Shown piece after piece: positions 1 to 8,125 of a stretch of 64,000 nt of DNA (the first letter of the stretch is position 1; each line of letters opens with the position of its first letter). The stretch is from G965197005 sp965197005 (GTDB lineage Bacteria > Pseudomonadota > Gammaproteobacteria > Pseudomonadales > Oceanobacteraceae): the NCBI GenBank assembly GCA_965197005.1, contig OZ239982.1:1674001-1738000 (forward strand). Reading direction: 5' to 3'. Below the pieces are notes generated by a model. That model was not told the origin of the DNA. It saw nothing but the letters and a program-made list of their open reading frames with translations, and ran no database searches. The position numbers were made by a program, and so were the translations under genes.

Positions 1-76
1 TTAAAAATTCATGTCTTTTAGTGCGTGCTTCACGAAAGGCTTCGTTTAGCGTTTCTTCTAATTCTTTATTTAGCAT
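1..76 (-). CDS. clpA: ATP-dependent Clp protease ATP-binding subunit ClpA, N-terminal fragment cut by the window edge
   Basis: Only the first 25 codons are in the window. The reading starts MLNKELEETLNEAF and continues REARTKRHEF, which matches the start of the ClpA N-domain that binds ClpS. ClpA is the AAA+ unfoldase that feeds substrates into the ClpP chamber. The start lies 14 bases beyond the clpS stop on the same strand, the usual clpS-clpA order, so the two are probably cotranscribed. The identification rests on this short match plus the clpS neighbour. Confidence 0.85.
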   Translation of the reverse strand, partial: MLNKELEETLNEAFREARTKRHEFL

Positions 77-90
77 AAGTTAACCTCAAT

Positions 91-408
91 TTATTCGTCT
101 ACTGGCGTAATTTGACATTTAAGAGGATAGTCATTGTCTCTTGCATATTGATTTGCCAAAGCCGCTTTTGTTTCTGCAATATCTTTAGTATAGATGCCAC
201 ACACAGCTTTGCCTTTTTTATGTATCCGTAACATAACTTGGGTAGCGGCTTCTACTTCCATTGCAAAAATACTTTGCAAAATCTCTACCACAAAATCCAT
301 TGGCGTATAATCATCATTTAACATAATGACTGCATAACGTAGTGGCGGCCTTAATATACAGGCTTCAGGCACTTGCGCTAAGTCACCTGCAAAATCATTT
401 TTACTCAT
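91..408 (-). CDS. clpS: ATP-dependent Clp protease adaptor ClpS
   Basis: ClpS binds the N-domain of ClpA and delivers N-degron substrates to ClpAP. The core shows the family signature: YAVIMLNDDYTPMDFV, with the Asp pair that reads N-terminal residues, followed by the MLRIHKKGKAVCG block and YARDNDYPL near the C-terminus. I chose the ATG giving MSKNDF (105 residues, close to the usual length) over a TTG six codons upstream, because the extra residues match nothing in the family. It lies directly upstream of clpA and downstream of icd on the same strand. Confidence 0.93.
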   Translation of the reverse strand: MSKNDFAGDLAQVPEACILRPPLRYAVIMLNDDYTPMDFVVEILQSIFAMEVEAATQVMLRIHKKGKAVCGIYTKDIAETKAALANQYARDNDYPLKCQITPVDE

Positions 409-428
409 AGCATTTACCAGAAACAACA

Positions 429-449
429 GGTTATAGGCTATCTATAACC
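429..449 (-). terminator. Hairpin at the end of icd, just ahead of clpS
   Basis: A perfect 8-bp inverted repeat (GGTTATAG / CTATAACC, 5-base loop) overlaps the icd stop codon. On the minus strand it is followed by TGTTGTTT, a poor U tract. It could be a weak terminator or attenuator between icd and clpS, or an mRNA-stabilising hairpin. Confidence 0.35.
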
Positions 450-2659
450 TGATTAAGCGTTGGGCTGGCACGCATAATAAGCTCAACTTTTTCCGCTTGC
501 GGATGATAATAGCCGCCCAAATCAACTTCTTCGCCCTGTGAGGCTTTAAATTCCGCTACAATATCGCTACGCCCTGCATTTAACTGCTTAGCAACCTGAA
601 TAAAGGTAGCTTGCAATTGCTCATCTTCATCTTGGCGAGACAATGCCTCTGCCCAATATAACGCTAAATAATAGTGACTTCCTCGGTTATCCAACTCGCC
701 TACATGTCGTAAGGGAGAACGGTTAAGCTCTAAAAAGCGTCCCGTCGCTTCATTTAATGCTTTTGCAAGCACCTGTGTTTTGTGGTTTTGAGTTTTTTTA
801 CCCAAATCCTCTAAAGAGACCGTTAGTGCCAAAAATTCACCCAAAGAATCCCAACGTAAATGTCCTTCTTCTGCCAGTTGCTGTGCATGCTTAGGTGCAG
901 AACCACCAGCACCTGTTTCATACAAACCACCTCCACTTAAAAGAGGGACAATTGAGAGCATTTTAGCACTTGTGCCTAATTCTAAAATGGGAAATAAATC
1001 CGTTAAATAATCCCGCAAGACATTGCCTGTTACAGAGATAACGTCCTCTCCTTTTTGTATTTTCTCAAGTGTTTTTTGGGTTGCAAGAACAGGATTTAAA
1101 ATTTCTAAATCAAGGTCTTCTGTACTAAATTCAGACAAATATTTATTAACCAATTCAATTAAGTTACGATCATGAGCACGTTTTTCATCTAACCAAAAAA
1201 TGGTTAATTTGCCCGTTGCCTTAGCTCGTTCAACGGCTAAGCGAACCCAGTCTTTAATGGCTTCATCTTTGGTTTGACACATGCGCCAAATATCACCCTG
1301 TTCAACCTGATGTTGCATTAACACCGTCCCATCTTCAGCAATCACTTCCACCACGCCTGCTGCTGGAATCTCAAACGTTTTATCATGTGAGCCATATTCC
1401 TCGGCTTTTTTTGCCATCAAACCCACATTTGCCACATTGCCCATCGTGGTTACATCAAATGCCCCATGCGCTTTACAAAATTCAATAGTTGCTTGATATA
1501 CACCCGCATAAGAGCGATCTGGAATCATGGCCAAGGTATCATGTAACTGACCATCAGCACCCCACATCTGACCTGAAGCACGAATGGCAGCAGGCATAGA
1601 CGCATCAACAATCACATCATTTGGCATGTGTAAGTTGGTAATGCCCTTATCTGAATTGACCATAGCCAAACGGGGGCGTTTTTCATACAGTTTTTGAATA
1701 TCAACCTTAATAGCTCGGCGTCGCTCTTTATCTAAATTTGCCAATTTTCTATACAGTGCAGCAATGCCATTATTTGGGTTAACTTTCAACTCTTTAAGTT
1801 CTTTTTCATATTTGCTAAAAATCTCAGCATAAAAGACAGATACAGCATGTCCAAATAAAATAGGATCTGAAACTTTCATCATCGTGGCTTTTAAATGCAA
1901 TGACAGCAAAGAATCATCTTTTTGTGCTTTATCAATGGCTTGCGAATAAAATGCTCGTAGTGCTTTGACATTCATTACCGCAGCATCAATGACTTCTCCA
2001 CTTAAAAGTGACAGCCCTTGTTTTAAAGGCTGCACCTGCCCAGCATGATCTGTTAAGCGGATATTAACCTTTTGTGCTTTATCTATAACAAGCGACTGCT
2101 CTGTTGCATAAAAATCTCCATCGTCCATGCTCATTACCTGTGATTTTGAGTTCTGCGACCAAGCCCCCATACTATGTGGATTTTTTTTCGCATACTCCTT
2201 AACAGGAGGGGCAACTCGACGATCAGAATTTCCCTCTCTTAATACAGGATTAACTGCACTACCAGAAATAGCCAAATAGCGTGCTTGAATATCCTGCTCT
2301 TTATCATTAGTTGGATTGGCAGGATAATTAGGTAAATTATATCCTTGAGCTTGAAGCTCCTTAATTGCAGCCTGTAGCTGTGGCAAAGAGGCACTAATAT
2401 TGGGTAGTTTAATAATATTTGCCTGTGGGGTTTGAGCCAATTTACCCAGCTCTGCCAAATCATCATTTAAACGTTGATTTTCATCTAGATATTCAGGAAA
2501 TGCCGCAATAATGCGCCCTGCCAAAGAAATATCACGAGTTTCTACTGTAATGCCAGCCGTGCCAACAAAAGCACGAATAATGGGCAATAAAGAATATGTT
2601 GCCAAAAGCGGCGCTTCATCTGTTTTGGTATAAATGATTTTATTATTTTCGCTATTCAT
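431..2659 (-). CDS. icd: NADP-dependent isocitrate dehydrogenase, monomeric type
   Basis: The 742-residue length and the N-terminal pattern (KIIYTKTDEAPLLATYSLLP, then VETRDISLAGRI) are those of the monomeric isocitrate dehydrogenase family, not the dimeric 416-residue enzyme. It oxidises isocitrate to 2-oxoglutarate and CO2 with NADP in the TCA cycle. Family blocks such as GNSDRRVAPPVKEYAKKNPH near residue 140 and the GGLYETGAGGSAPKH block near residue 580 are intact, and no frameshift is seen. It sits upstream of clpS, an arrangement also known in Pseudomonas. A sigma-70-type promoter lies about 80 bases upstream. Confidence 0.95.
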   Translation of the reverse strand: MNSENNKIIYTKTDEAPLLATYSLLPIIRAFVGTAGITVETRDISLAGRIIAAFPEYLDENQRLNDDLAELGKLAQTPQANIIKLPNISASLPQLQAAIKELQAQGYNLPNYPANPTNDKEQDIQARYLAISGSAVNPVLREGNSDRRVAPPVKEYAKKNPHSMGAWSQNSKSQVMSMDDGDFYATEQSLVIDKAQKVNIRLTDHAGQVQPLKQGLSLLSGEVIDAAVMNVKALRAFYSQAIDKAQKDDSLLSLHLKATMMKVSDPILFGHAVSVFYAEIFSKYEKELKELKVNPNNGIAALYRKLANLDKERRRAIKVDIQKLYEKRPRLAMVNSDKGITNLHMPNDVIVDASMPAAIRASGQMWGADGQLHDTLAMIPDRSYAGVYQATIEFCKAHGAFDVTTMGNVANVGLMAKKAEEYGSHDKTFEIPAAGVVEVIAEDGTVLMQHQVEQGDIWRMCQTKDEAIKDWVRLAVERAKATGKLTIFWLDEKRAHDRNLIELVNKYLSEFSTEDLDLEILNPVLATQKTLEKIQKGEDVISVTGNVLRDYLTDLFPILELGTSAKMLSIVPLLSGGGLYETGAGGSAPKHAQQLAEEGHLRWDSLGEFLALTVSLEDLGKKTQNHKTQVLAKALNEATGRFLELNRSPLRHVGELDNRGSHYYLALYWAEALSRQDEDEQLQATFIQVAKQLNAGRSDIVAEFKASQGEEVDLGGYYHPQAEKVELIMRASPTLNQVIDSL

Positions 2660-2737
2660 AAGAATCCTATTCAGTTATAAGGTTGAGTGCATGACTAAAA
2701 ATAGGCTTGCACCATAGAAATGATAATTTTCATAAAT

Positions 2738-2766
2738 ACTATACCCAAGTTATGTACTATTTCCAA
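2738..2766 (-). promoter_or_regulatory. Candidate sigma-70 promoter for icd
   Basis: On the minus strand TTGGAA (2761-2766) is separated by 17 bases from TATAGT (2738-2743), about 80 bases upstream of the icd start. Both hexamers are close to consensus. It lies just outside the IS remnant. Confidence 0.55.
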
Positions 2767-2821
2767 CGAAAGATAAAAGGAGATTAACTGTTCTGTTAAC
2801 TTTAACTGAGTAACACCTTTT

Positions 2822-2960
2822 TGACATCCTCCCCCGCCTGAAGCTGGAAATTCCTACCAGTGCTAACTTTTTGGGTTAGCTCCTCTCGGTGGGTTCTTGC
2901 TGCTGACCACTGACTACCCCAAAGAGACAGTGCGATGCAGTTCACTTCACAAGCGCAACG
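2822..2960 (-). ncRNA. Putative omega/re-RNA region at the tnpB 3' end
   Basis: In IS605-family elements the TnpB guide RNA (omegaRNA, reRNA) is made from the tnpB 3' end and the right end, with the guide taken from flanking DNA. Here the minus strand downstream of tnpB keeps a structured, G-rich stretch with the conserved end GGAGGATGTCAA, so a guide would begin with the sequence just below 2822. A short repeat (GCTAACCC...GGGTTAGC type) forms an internal hairpin around 2860-2880. Boundaries are estimates, and expression is unknown because the tnpB gene is truncated. Confidence 0.45.
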
Positions 2961-3688
2961 GGCATGTCCTGCCCTGATTGTTTCATTAAGTCTTGCCCTT
3001 TGTGCAAGACGTTGATTGCACCGACCACATCAGCATTCTCGGCAAAACCACATGCAACACATTCAAACTTTGCTTGTGTTGCTCGGTTGGCTTTATCCGT
3101 GTGACCACAAGCCAAGCATTTTCTACTGGTATTTTGTGGTGGCACTGCTATGAGCTGCCCACCTTGCCAAGTAAGTTTATACTCAAGCTGTCGCCTAAAT
3201 TCATGCCAGCTTTGGTCTAGGATAGCACGGTTTAAGCCCGATTTTTGCTTGACGTTCTTGCCGTGTTTCTCGGCTGTGCCTTTTGCCGATTTTGACATGT
3301 TTTTAACTTGCAAATCTTCAACATACACTATCGCGTGGTTTTGGCTGATATGTGCCGAGATTTTGTGCAAACTGTCTTTGCGGCTATTGGCAATATGGTG
3401 GTGTAGTTTAGCAATTTTGGCTTTGAGCTTTTGCCAATTCTTGCTGAATTTGGTTTTGTTTTTGAGTTGTTTTTGTCGCTTTGCTAGCTTGCCTTTGGCA
3501 GTTTTGTAGCTATTTTTAGGCTCAAAGTATTCCCCATTTGACAGCGTGGCAAAGCGAGCCACGTCCATATCGATGCCGATTTCACCGCCATTGGGGTAGG
3601 CTTGAGGCTGTTCGTATTCGCTTTGTATCGAGACATAGTATTTGCCGCATTTCATTAATACCGTCATGTTTTTGACCGTACCAATCAC
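2942..3688 (-). pseudogene. tnpB: TnpB RNA-guided nuclease, N-terminally truncated
   Basis: The 248 residues cover the C-terminal two thirds of TnpB (usually about 370-400 residues). All RuvC acidic positions are visible: GIDMDVARFA (Asp), VYVEDLQV (Glu) and NADVVGAINVL (Asp). So is the zinc-ribbon CLACGH...CVACGF. The homologous reading continues a few codons upstream of the GTG used here (DHSREV) and then meets an in-frame TAA near 3713, where the element is broken. The missing part is the N-terminal helix-turn-helix and wedge/recognition region that binds RNA and the target-adjacent motif, so guided cleavage is unlikely. Intact catalytic residues suggest a recent truncation. Confidence 0.9.
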
Positions 3689-3726
3689 TTCACGGCTGTG
3701 GTCTATAATTTATACAATAATATAAG

Positions 3727-3865
3727 AAAAAGCATCACGAAAACATTAAGCACAAGCTGTGGGGGGAAAAGCCTTTGGTCTCCCTCATACTTTGCAGGAA
3801 GTTGTGGCGGTGCGCCCATCACTGTTATTCGACAGTACATTGAGCAACAGCAAACACCAGAGTAA
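3727..3865 (+). pseudogene. tnpA: TnpA (HUH Y1 transposase) C-terminal remnant, frameshifted
   Basis: The plus strand ends with KSLWSPSYFAGSCGGAP followed by TVIRQYIEQQQTPE and a stop, the recognisable C-terminus of IS200/IS605 TnpA. Upstream, KHHENIKHKLWG fits the same family but in the neighbouring frame. The change falls in a run of six G at 3761-3766, consistent with a +1 insertion. The catalytic HUH and Tyr region is absent. With the adjacent tnpB it defines the IS605-type divergent arrangement. Confidence 0.8.
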
Positions 3866-4018
3866 AACCGACCACCGTGCCTTATATCCCCGTCCTGAAC
3901 GGCGAGGTTTTACGATGCTGTCTGATAAAGACAGAAAACATGTATCAATTTATCAAAATCCACACCACAACAAAGACAAGACAAACCCTATTTACTTTAA
4001 GAAAAATACAAAAATCTA

Positions 4019-4047
4019 TTGACCTTAACCTAAACCTCATTTAGTAT
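4019..4047 (+). promoter_or_regulatory. Candidate promoter of the tRNA group
   Basis: TTGACC (4019-4024), a 17-base spacer and TAGTAT (4042-4047) lie about 45 bases upstream of the first tRNA. A GC-rich stretch (GCGCACCC) follows the -10 box, as at stringently controlled tRNA promoters. Confidence 0.6.
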
Positions 4048-4092
4048 GCGCACCCACTCGCAGGTTGCTTGGTAACAAGCAAATGTTAGTTT

Positions 4093-4169
4093 CGGGGTAT
4101 AGCGCAGTCTGGTAGCGCGCCTGCTTTGGGAGCAGGATGTCGGGAGTTCGAATCTCTCTACCCCGACCA
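4093..4169 (+). tRNA. tRNA-Pro (anticodon TGG)
   Basis: A 77-base cloverleaf: acceptor arms CGGGGTA / TACCCCG, anticodon stem CCTGC / GCAGG around TTTGGGA with anticodon TGG, T-arm GTTCGAATC and an encoded CCA end. First of three clustered tRNAs. Confidence 0.97.
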
Positions 4170-4178
4170 TTTAACCAT

Positions 4179-4255
4179 GCGCCCGTAGCTCAACTGGATA
4201 GAGCATCGGCCTTCTAAGCCGAGGGTTGCAGGTTCAAGTCCTGCCGGGTGCGCCA
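4179..4255 (+). tRNA. tRNA-Arg (anticodon TCT)
   Basis: A 77-base cloverleaf: acceptor GCGCCCG pairs with CGGGTGC (one G-U pair), anticodon loop CTTCTAA with TCT, T-arm GTTCAAGTC and CCA encoded. It follows the Pro tRNA by nine bases. Confidence 0.97.
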
Positions 4256-4290
4256 AAACTTGCAATAACATTAGACAAGCCCTTATTTAT

Positions 4291-4367
4291 GGTGGCCGTA
4301 GCTCAGTTGGTAGAGCCCAGGATTGTGATTCCTGTTGTCGCGGGTTCAATCCCCGTCGGCCACCCCA
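4291..4367 (+). tRNA. tRNA-His (anticodon GTG)
   Basis: Acceptor GTGGCCG / CGGCCAC, anticodon loop TTGTGAT with GTG, T-arm GTTCAATCC and CCA encoded. The extra G at 4291 opposite C73 is the G-1 identity element needed by histidyl-tRNA synthetase, so it is included. Confidence 0.97.
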
Positions 4368-4413
4368 TTCTTACTTTTTCTCAATTTTTATTAGTTTAAT
4401 TCGCCATTGTTTA

Positions 4414-4442
4414 TTTCATCAAACCAAGGCTTGAGCTATACT
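4414..4442 (+). promoter_or_regulatory. Possible promoter of tig
   Basis: TATACT (4437-4442) lies 17 bases after a weak -35-like TTTCAT (4414-4419), about 65 bases upstream of tig and after the tRNA genes. The -10 box is good and the -35 box poor. Confidence 0.4.
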
Positions 4443-4507
4443 ACGTCCCTTTTATATTCCTGACCAAACTATGATGGTCACATTTATCGCTTAAAAGAGA
4501 AGCAAAT

Positions 4508-5818
4508 ATGCAAGTGTCTGTTGAGACAAAAGAAGGCTTAGAAAGAACCATGAACATTACCGTCGAACAAGATAAAGTCGAACAAAAGGTAAATGCAGAG
4601 TTAAAAAAACTCGCACAAAATCGTTCCGTCCCTGGATTTAGAAAAGGTAAAATACCGCCTGCAGCAGCACGCAAAATGTTTGGCAAACAAGCACGCCTAG
4701 AAGCTGTTTATAACCAAATGTACGAATCTTTCATACAAGCATCGCAGCAAGAAAAACTTAAAGTTGCAGGTATGCCAAGTTTTGAACCAACCGTCAATGA
4801 AGATGGGCAAGATTTACAATTTCAAGCAACATTTGAAGTGTATCCTGAAATTAAACTACAGGATTTTAGCAAAATTAAAGTTGAAAAGCCCACTGCAAGT
4901 ATCAGCGATAAAGACCTCGAACGCATGATTGAGAGCTTACAAAAGCAACAAGCAACATGGACAGAAACAAAGCGTAAAGCACAAAAAGGCGACAAACTTA
5001 AAATTGACTTTAAAGGTTTTATTGGCGAAGAAGCCTTTGAAGGTGGAGAAGCGCAAGATTTTGATTTAGAAATTGGCAGCAACAGCATGATTCCCGGCTT
5101 TGAATCTGGCATAGAAGGACACAAAGTAGGTGAAGAATTTGAAATTAACGTAACCTTTCCGAAAGACTATCAAAAAGAAGATTTACAAGACAAAGAGGCC
5201 ACCTTTAAAATTAAAATCAAAAGCTCACAAAAACCTGAGCTACCTGAGCTTAACGAACAACTATTTACCCATTATGGTATTAAAGCCAAAGATGCCGATG
5301 AGTTTAAAGCCAAGGTAAAAGAAAATATGCAACAAGAGCTAAACCGCTCTACTCGCACACTGGTTAAAGGCAATGTTATCAAAGGACTGTTAGAACAACA
5401 TGAGTTCGACGTACCTAAAGCCTTAATCACTGAAGAAATTGAACGCATAAAAGACCAAGCCATTGAACGCTTTGGCAACCAACAACCCATTGATAAAAGT
5501 ATGTTGCCCAATGAGCTTTTCCAAGACCAAGCAGAACAACGTGTACGCTCAGGTCTATTATTAAGCAGCATTGTAGAACAGCAAGAACTCAAACCCAGCG
5601 AAGATAAAATCAAAGCGCTCATTGATGACATTGCCAGCACCTACGAAGATCCAAAACAGGTTTATGACTTTTACAAAAACCCACAACAGCGTCCAAACCT
5701 AGAAGCCTTATCGGTTGAAGAACAAATTATTGACTCTGTACTAGAACAAGCCAAGATAAAAGAGCTGAAAGAAAGTTACGAAACAATCATCAGCGCTGCA
5801 CGTCAAAACGAACAGTAA
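4508..5818 (+). CDS. tig: Trigger factor, ribosome-associated chaperone and prolyl isomerase
   Basis: Trigger factor docks at the ribosomal exit tunnel and shields nascent chains. The N-terminal domain holds the ribosome-binding signature as VPGFRKGKIPP around residue 43. The central FKBP-like domain (about 150-245) is present with FKGFIGEEAFEGGEAQ and MIPGFESGIEGHKVGE. The long helical C-terminal domain runs to residue 436, a normal family length. The reading begins MQVSVETKEGLER. It heads the tig-clpP-clpX-lon run and is closed by its own terminator. Confidence 0.97.
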   Translation: MQVSVETKEGLERTMNITVEQDKVEQKVNAELKKLAQNRSVPGFRKGKIPPAAARKMFGKQARLEAVYNQMYESFIQASQQEKLKVAGMPSFEPTVNEDGQDLQFQATFEVYPEIKLQDFSKIKVEKPTASISDKDLERMIESLQKQQATWTETKRKAQKGDKLKIDFKGFIGEEAFEGGEAQDFDLEIGSNSMIPGFESGIEGHKVGEEFEINVTFPKDYQKEDLQDKEATFKIKIKSSQKPELPELNEQLFTHYGIKAKDADEFKAKVKENMQQELNRSTRTLVKGNVIKGLLEQHEFDVPKALITEEIERIKDQAIERFGNQQPIDKSMLPNELFQDQAEQRVRSGLLLSSIVEQQELKPSEDKIKALIDDIASTYEDPKQVYDFYKNPQQRPNLEALSVEEQIIDSVLEQAKIKELKESYETIISAARQNEQ

Positions 5819-5825
5819 CCGCAAC

Positions 5826-5872
5826 AAACTCGTTTAAGTAGCAACTGCGCTTAAACGAGTTTAATTTTATTT
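5826..5872 (+). terminator. Intrinsic terminator after tig
   Basis: A perfect 13-bp stem (AAACTCGTTTAAG / CTTAAACGAGTTT) with an 11-base loop is followed by AATTTTATTT, eight bases after the tig stop. Confidence 0.8.
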
Positions 5873-6034
5873 AATGCAGTTCCTAGTAACTCTGTCAAAA
5901 TAGTGAAAAAATCACTGGCATACATATACGGAACAGCTAAACTTAAAAAAACAAACTGAAGTCATCTACTGATTTAACTTACTAAATCATAGATGCGTAC
6001 AAAAATAGCAAACACCGAACTTTTGAGGTTATTA

Positions 6035-6655
6035 ATGCAAAACACAGCACAACAAAATCTAATTCAAGCATCAACTTTAGTGCCAATGGTCGTTGAGCAA
6101 TCCGCTCGAGGCGAACGCTCTTACGACATATACTCTCGTCTATTAAAAGAAAGAATTATCTTCTTAGTCGGGCAAGTAGAAGACCATATGGCAAATCTAG
6201 TAGTTGCTCAGTTGCTATTTTTAGAATCTGAAAACCCAGATAAAGACATTCACCTATATATTAACTCCCCAGGCGGCTCTGTATCTGCGGGCTTATCCAT
6301 TTACGACACAATGCAGTTTATTAAACCTGATGTCAGCACAATGGTAATAGGACAAGCCTGTAGTATGGGAGCATTTTTATTAACAGCAGGCGCACAAGGC
6401 AAACGTTTTAGCGTACCTAACTCACGGGTTATGATTCATCAGCCTAGCGGCGGTGCTCAAGGACAGGCAACCGATATTGAAATTCATACTAAAAACATTT
6501 TAGACACCAAAAAACGCCTAAATGAAATCATGGCAAAACACACAGGTCAAAGCTATGAAAAAATTGCAGCCGATACCGAACGTGATAACTTTATGAACGC
6601 TGAAGAAGCAAAGAAATATGGCTTAATTGATGATGTCCTTGAAAAACGTGCCTAG
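6035..6655 (+). CDS. clpP: ATP-dependent Clp protease proteolytic subunit ClpP
   Basis: ClpP forms the tetradecameric serine protease chamber served by ClpX and ClpA. The triad is visible as Ser110 in GQACSMGA, His135 in RVMIHQP and Asp184 in DTERDNF. The glycine-rich loop YINSPGGSVSAG is intact. I chose the ATG at 6035 (206 residues, as in E. coli) because GAGG sits six bases upstream. The reading frame is open to an ATG at 5993, but that has no ribosome-binding site and the added 14 residues match nothing in the family. Between the tig terminator and this start I see no clear heat-shock promoter. Confidence 0.96.
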   Translation: MQNTAQQNLIQASTLVPMVVEQSARGERSYDIYSRLLKERIIFLVGQVEDHMANLVVAQLLFLESENPDKDIHLYINSPGGSVSAGLSIYDTMQFIKPDVSTMVIGQACSMGAFLLTAGAQGKRFSVPNSRVMIHQPSGGAQGQATDIEIHTKNILDTKKRLNEIMAKHTGQSYEKIAADTERDNFMNAEEAKKYGLIDDVLEKRA

Positions 6656-6773
6656 CATCTATCAACTAAATATCAACTTAAATTTATAGATAAATGATGT
6701 AATAAGGGTTGAAAATAAATCACCTAGCCCCTATCTTAATTAAGTTCTACGCAAAAATGACAAAGGTAATTGA

Positions 6774-8060
6774 ATGACAGACGAAACCCAACAAGGCGAT
6801 GATAACGGCAAGCTCCTATACTGCTCTTTTTGCGGTAAAAGCCAAAATGAAGTACGCAAATTAATTGCAGGACCTTCCGTTTATATTTGTGACGAATGTG
6901 TTGACCTTTGCAACCAGATTATTCGTGAAGAAGTGCAAGATATAGATGAGTTAGCTGATGAGCATAAACTCCCTACACCTGCTGAAATCAAAAACACCCT
7001 TGATGATTATGTAATAGGTCAAGAAGAAGCCAAAATCGTCCTCTCTGTAGCAGTATACAACCACTATAAACGCCTACAATTTAGCGAAAAAACCGGCAAC
7101 GATGTTGAGCTATCAAAAAGCAATATTTTACTGATAGGACCAACAGGCAGTGGTAAAACACTGCTTGCAGAAACACTGGCGCGCCTACTTAACGTACCCT
7201 TTACCATTGCCGATGCAACCACCTTAACTGAAGCTGGCTATGTTGGTGAAGATGTTGAAAATATCATTCAGAAACTATTACAAAAATGCGACTATGATGT
7301 AGACAAAGCTCAACGTGGCATTGTCTATATTGATGAAATTGACAAAATATCTCGCAAATCAGACAACCCTTCTATTACCCGTGATGTATCAGGTGAAGGC
7401 GTGCAGCAAGCACTACTTAAACTGATTGAAGGTACGGTTGCATCAGTACCGCCTCAAGGTGGGCGTAAGCACCCACAACAAGAGTTTTTGCAGGTAGACA
7501 CCTCTAATATACTTTTTGTTTGTGGCGGTGCATTTTCAGGGTTAGATCGCATCATCTCTGAACGTTCAGAAAAAAGCAGTATTGGTTTTTCTGCAACCGT
7601 CAAAGGCAAATCTGATGAAAAAGACATAGGAGAAATATTAACCGACGTACAATCAGAAGACTTAGTTAAATTCGGATTAATTCCTGAATTTATTGGTCGC
7701 CTACCCTTAGTTGCCACCCTAGAAGAACTAGACCATGAAGCACTAATTCGCATTCTAACCGAGCCTAAAAACTCACTAATAAAGCAATACCAAAAGCTGT
7801 TTCACATGGAATCGGTTGAGCTTGAATTTACCGACAAAGCTCTCCATGCCGTTGCCGACAACGCATTAGAGCGTAAAACAGGTGCTCGCGGCTTGCGCTC
7901 AATTTTAGAGAAAACATTACTACAAACAATGTACCGTATTCCCTCTGAAGTAGAAGTAAGTAAAGTAGTGGTTGATGACGGTGTCATTAAAGGCGAAAGT
8001 GAGCCATTACTAATGTACGAAAACAGCCAAGAATTACCCAAAGCATCTCCTGACAATTGA
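6774..8060 (+). CDS. clpX: ATP-dependent unfoldase ClpX
   Basis: ClpX unfolds tagged substrates and passes them to ClpP. The N-terminal C4 zinc-binding domain is present (CSFC at 17-20, CDEC at 39-42). It is followed by Walker A GPTGSGKT near residue 122, Walker B with VYIDEIDK, the pore-associated GYVGEDVE and GGRKHPQQ loops, and the ClpP-docking IGF loop in SSIGFSATV. The 428-residue length is standard. It follows clpP by about 120 bases on the same strand and ends before a strong terminator that separates it from lon. Confidence 0.97.
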   Translation: MTDETQQGDDNGKLLYCSFCGKSQNEVRKLIAGPSVYICDECVDLCNQIIREEVQDIDELADEHKLPTPAEIKNTLDDYVIGQEEAKIVLSVAVYNHYKRLQFSEKTGNDVELSKSNILLIGPTGSGKTLLAETLARLLNVPFTIADATTLTEAGYVGEDVENIIQKLLQKCDYDVDKAQRGIVYIDEIDKISRKSDNPSITRDVSGEGVQQALLKLIEGTVASVPPQGGRKHPQQEFLQVDTSNILFVCGGAFSGLDRIISERSEKSSIGFSATVKGKSDEKDIGEILTDVQSEDLVKFGLIPEFIGRLPLVATLEELDHEALIRILTEPKNSLIKQYQKLFHMESVELEFTDKALHAVADNALERKTGARGLRSILEKTLLQTMYRIPSEVEVSKVVVDDGVIKGESEPLLMYENSQELPKASPDN

Positions 8061-8086
8061 TTTTTAAAATAGCTTTCAACACAAAT

Positions 8087-8115
8087 AAGGTCAATTAGAT
8101 TGACCTTATTTTTTT
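8087..8115 (+). terminator. Intrinsic terminator between clpX and lon
   Basis: A perfect 9-bp stem (AAGGTCAAT / ATTGACCTT) with a three-base loop is followed by ATTTTTTT. The T run ends ten bases before the lon ATG, so lon either has a promoter inside clpX with read-through, or starts from a very short leader. Confidence 0.8.
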
Positions 8116-8125
8116 AGGAATAAAC

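Larger units (their letters stand above)
2822..3914. mobile_element. Decayed IS605-type (IS200/IS605 family) element
   Basis: The segment has a tnpB 3' half on the minus strand and a tnpA 3' end on the plus strand, diverging from a common junction near 3710-3730. This is the gene order of IS605, but both 5' halves are missing. The tnpB-side end (2822 on) reads, on the minus strand, GGCGGGGGAGGATGTCAA, typical of the right end of these elements. The tnpA-side end carries an imperfect hairpin, CCCCGTCC / GGCGAGG, next to TTTTACG, typical of the left end. The remnant is about 1.1 kb, where intact elements are nearer 1.8-2 kb. It sits between icd and a tRNA group. It cannot move by itself. Confidence 0.85.

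Noticed and set aside
2239..2466. 75-codon open frame overlapping icd on the same strand
   Set aside because: Lies wholly inside icd in another frame and has no recognisable motif.
3759..4022. An 87-codon open frame on the plus strand at the IS end
   Set aside because: It is a third frame through the tnpA remnant and left-end hairpin. The homologous reading ends at 3865.
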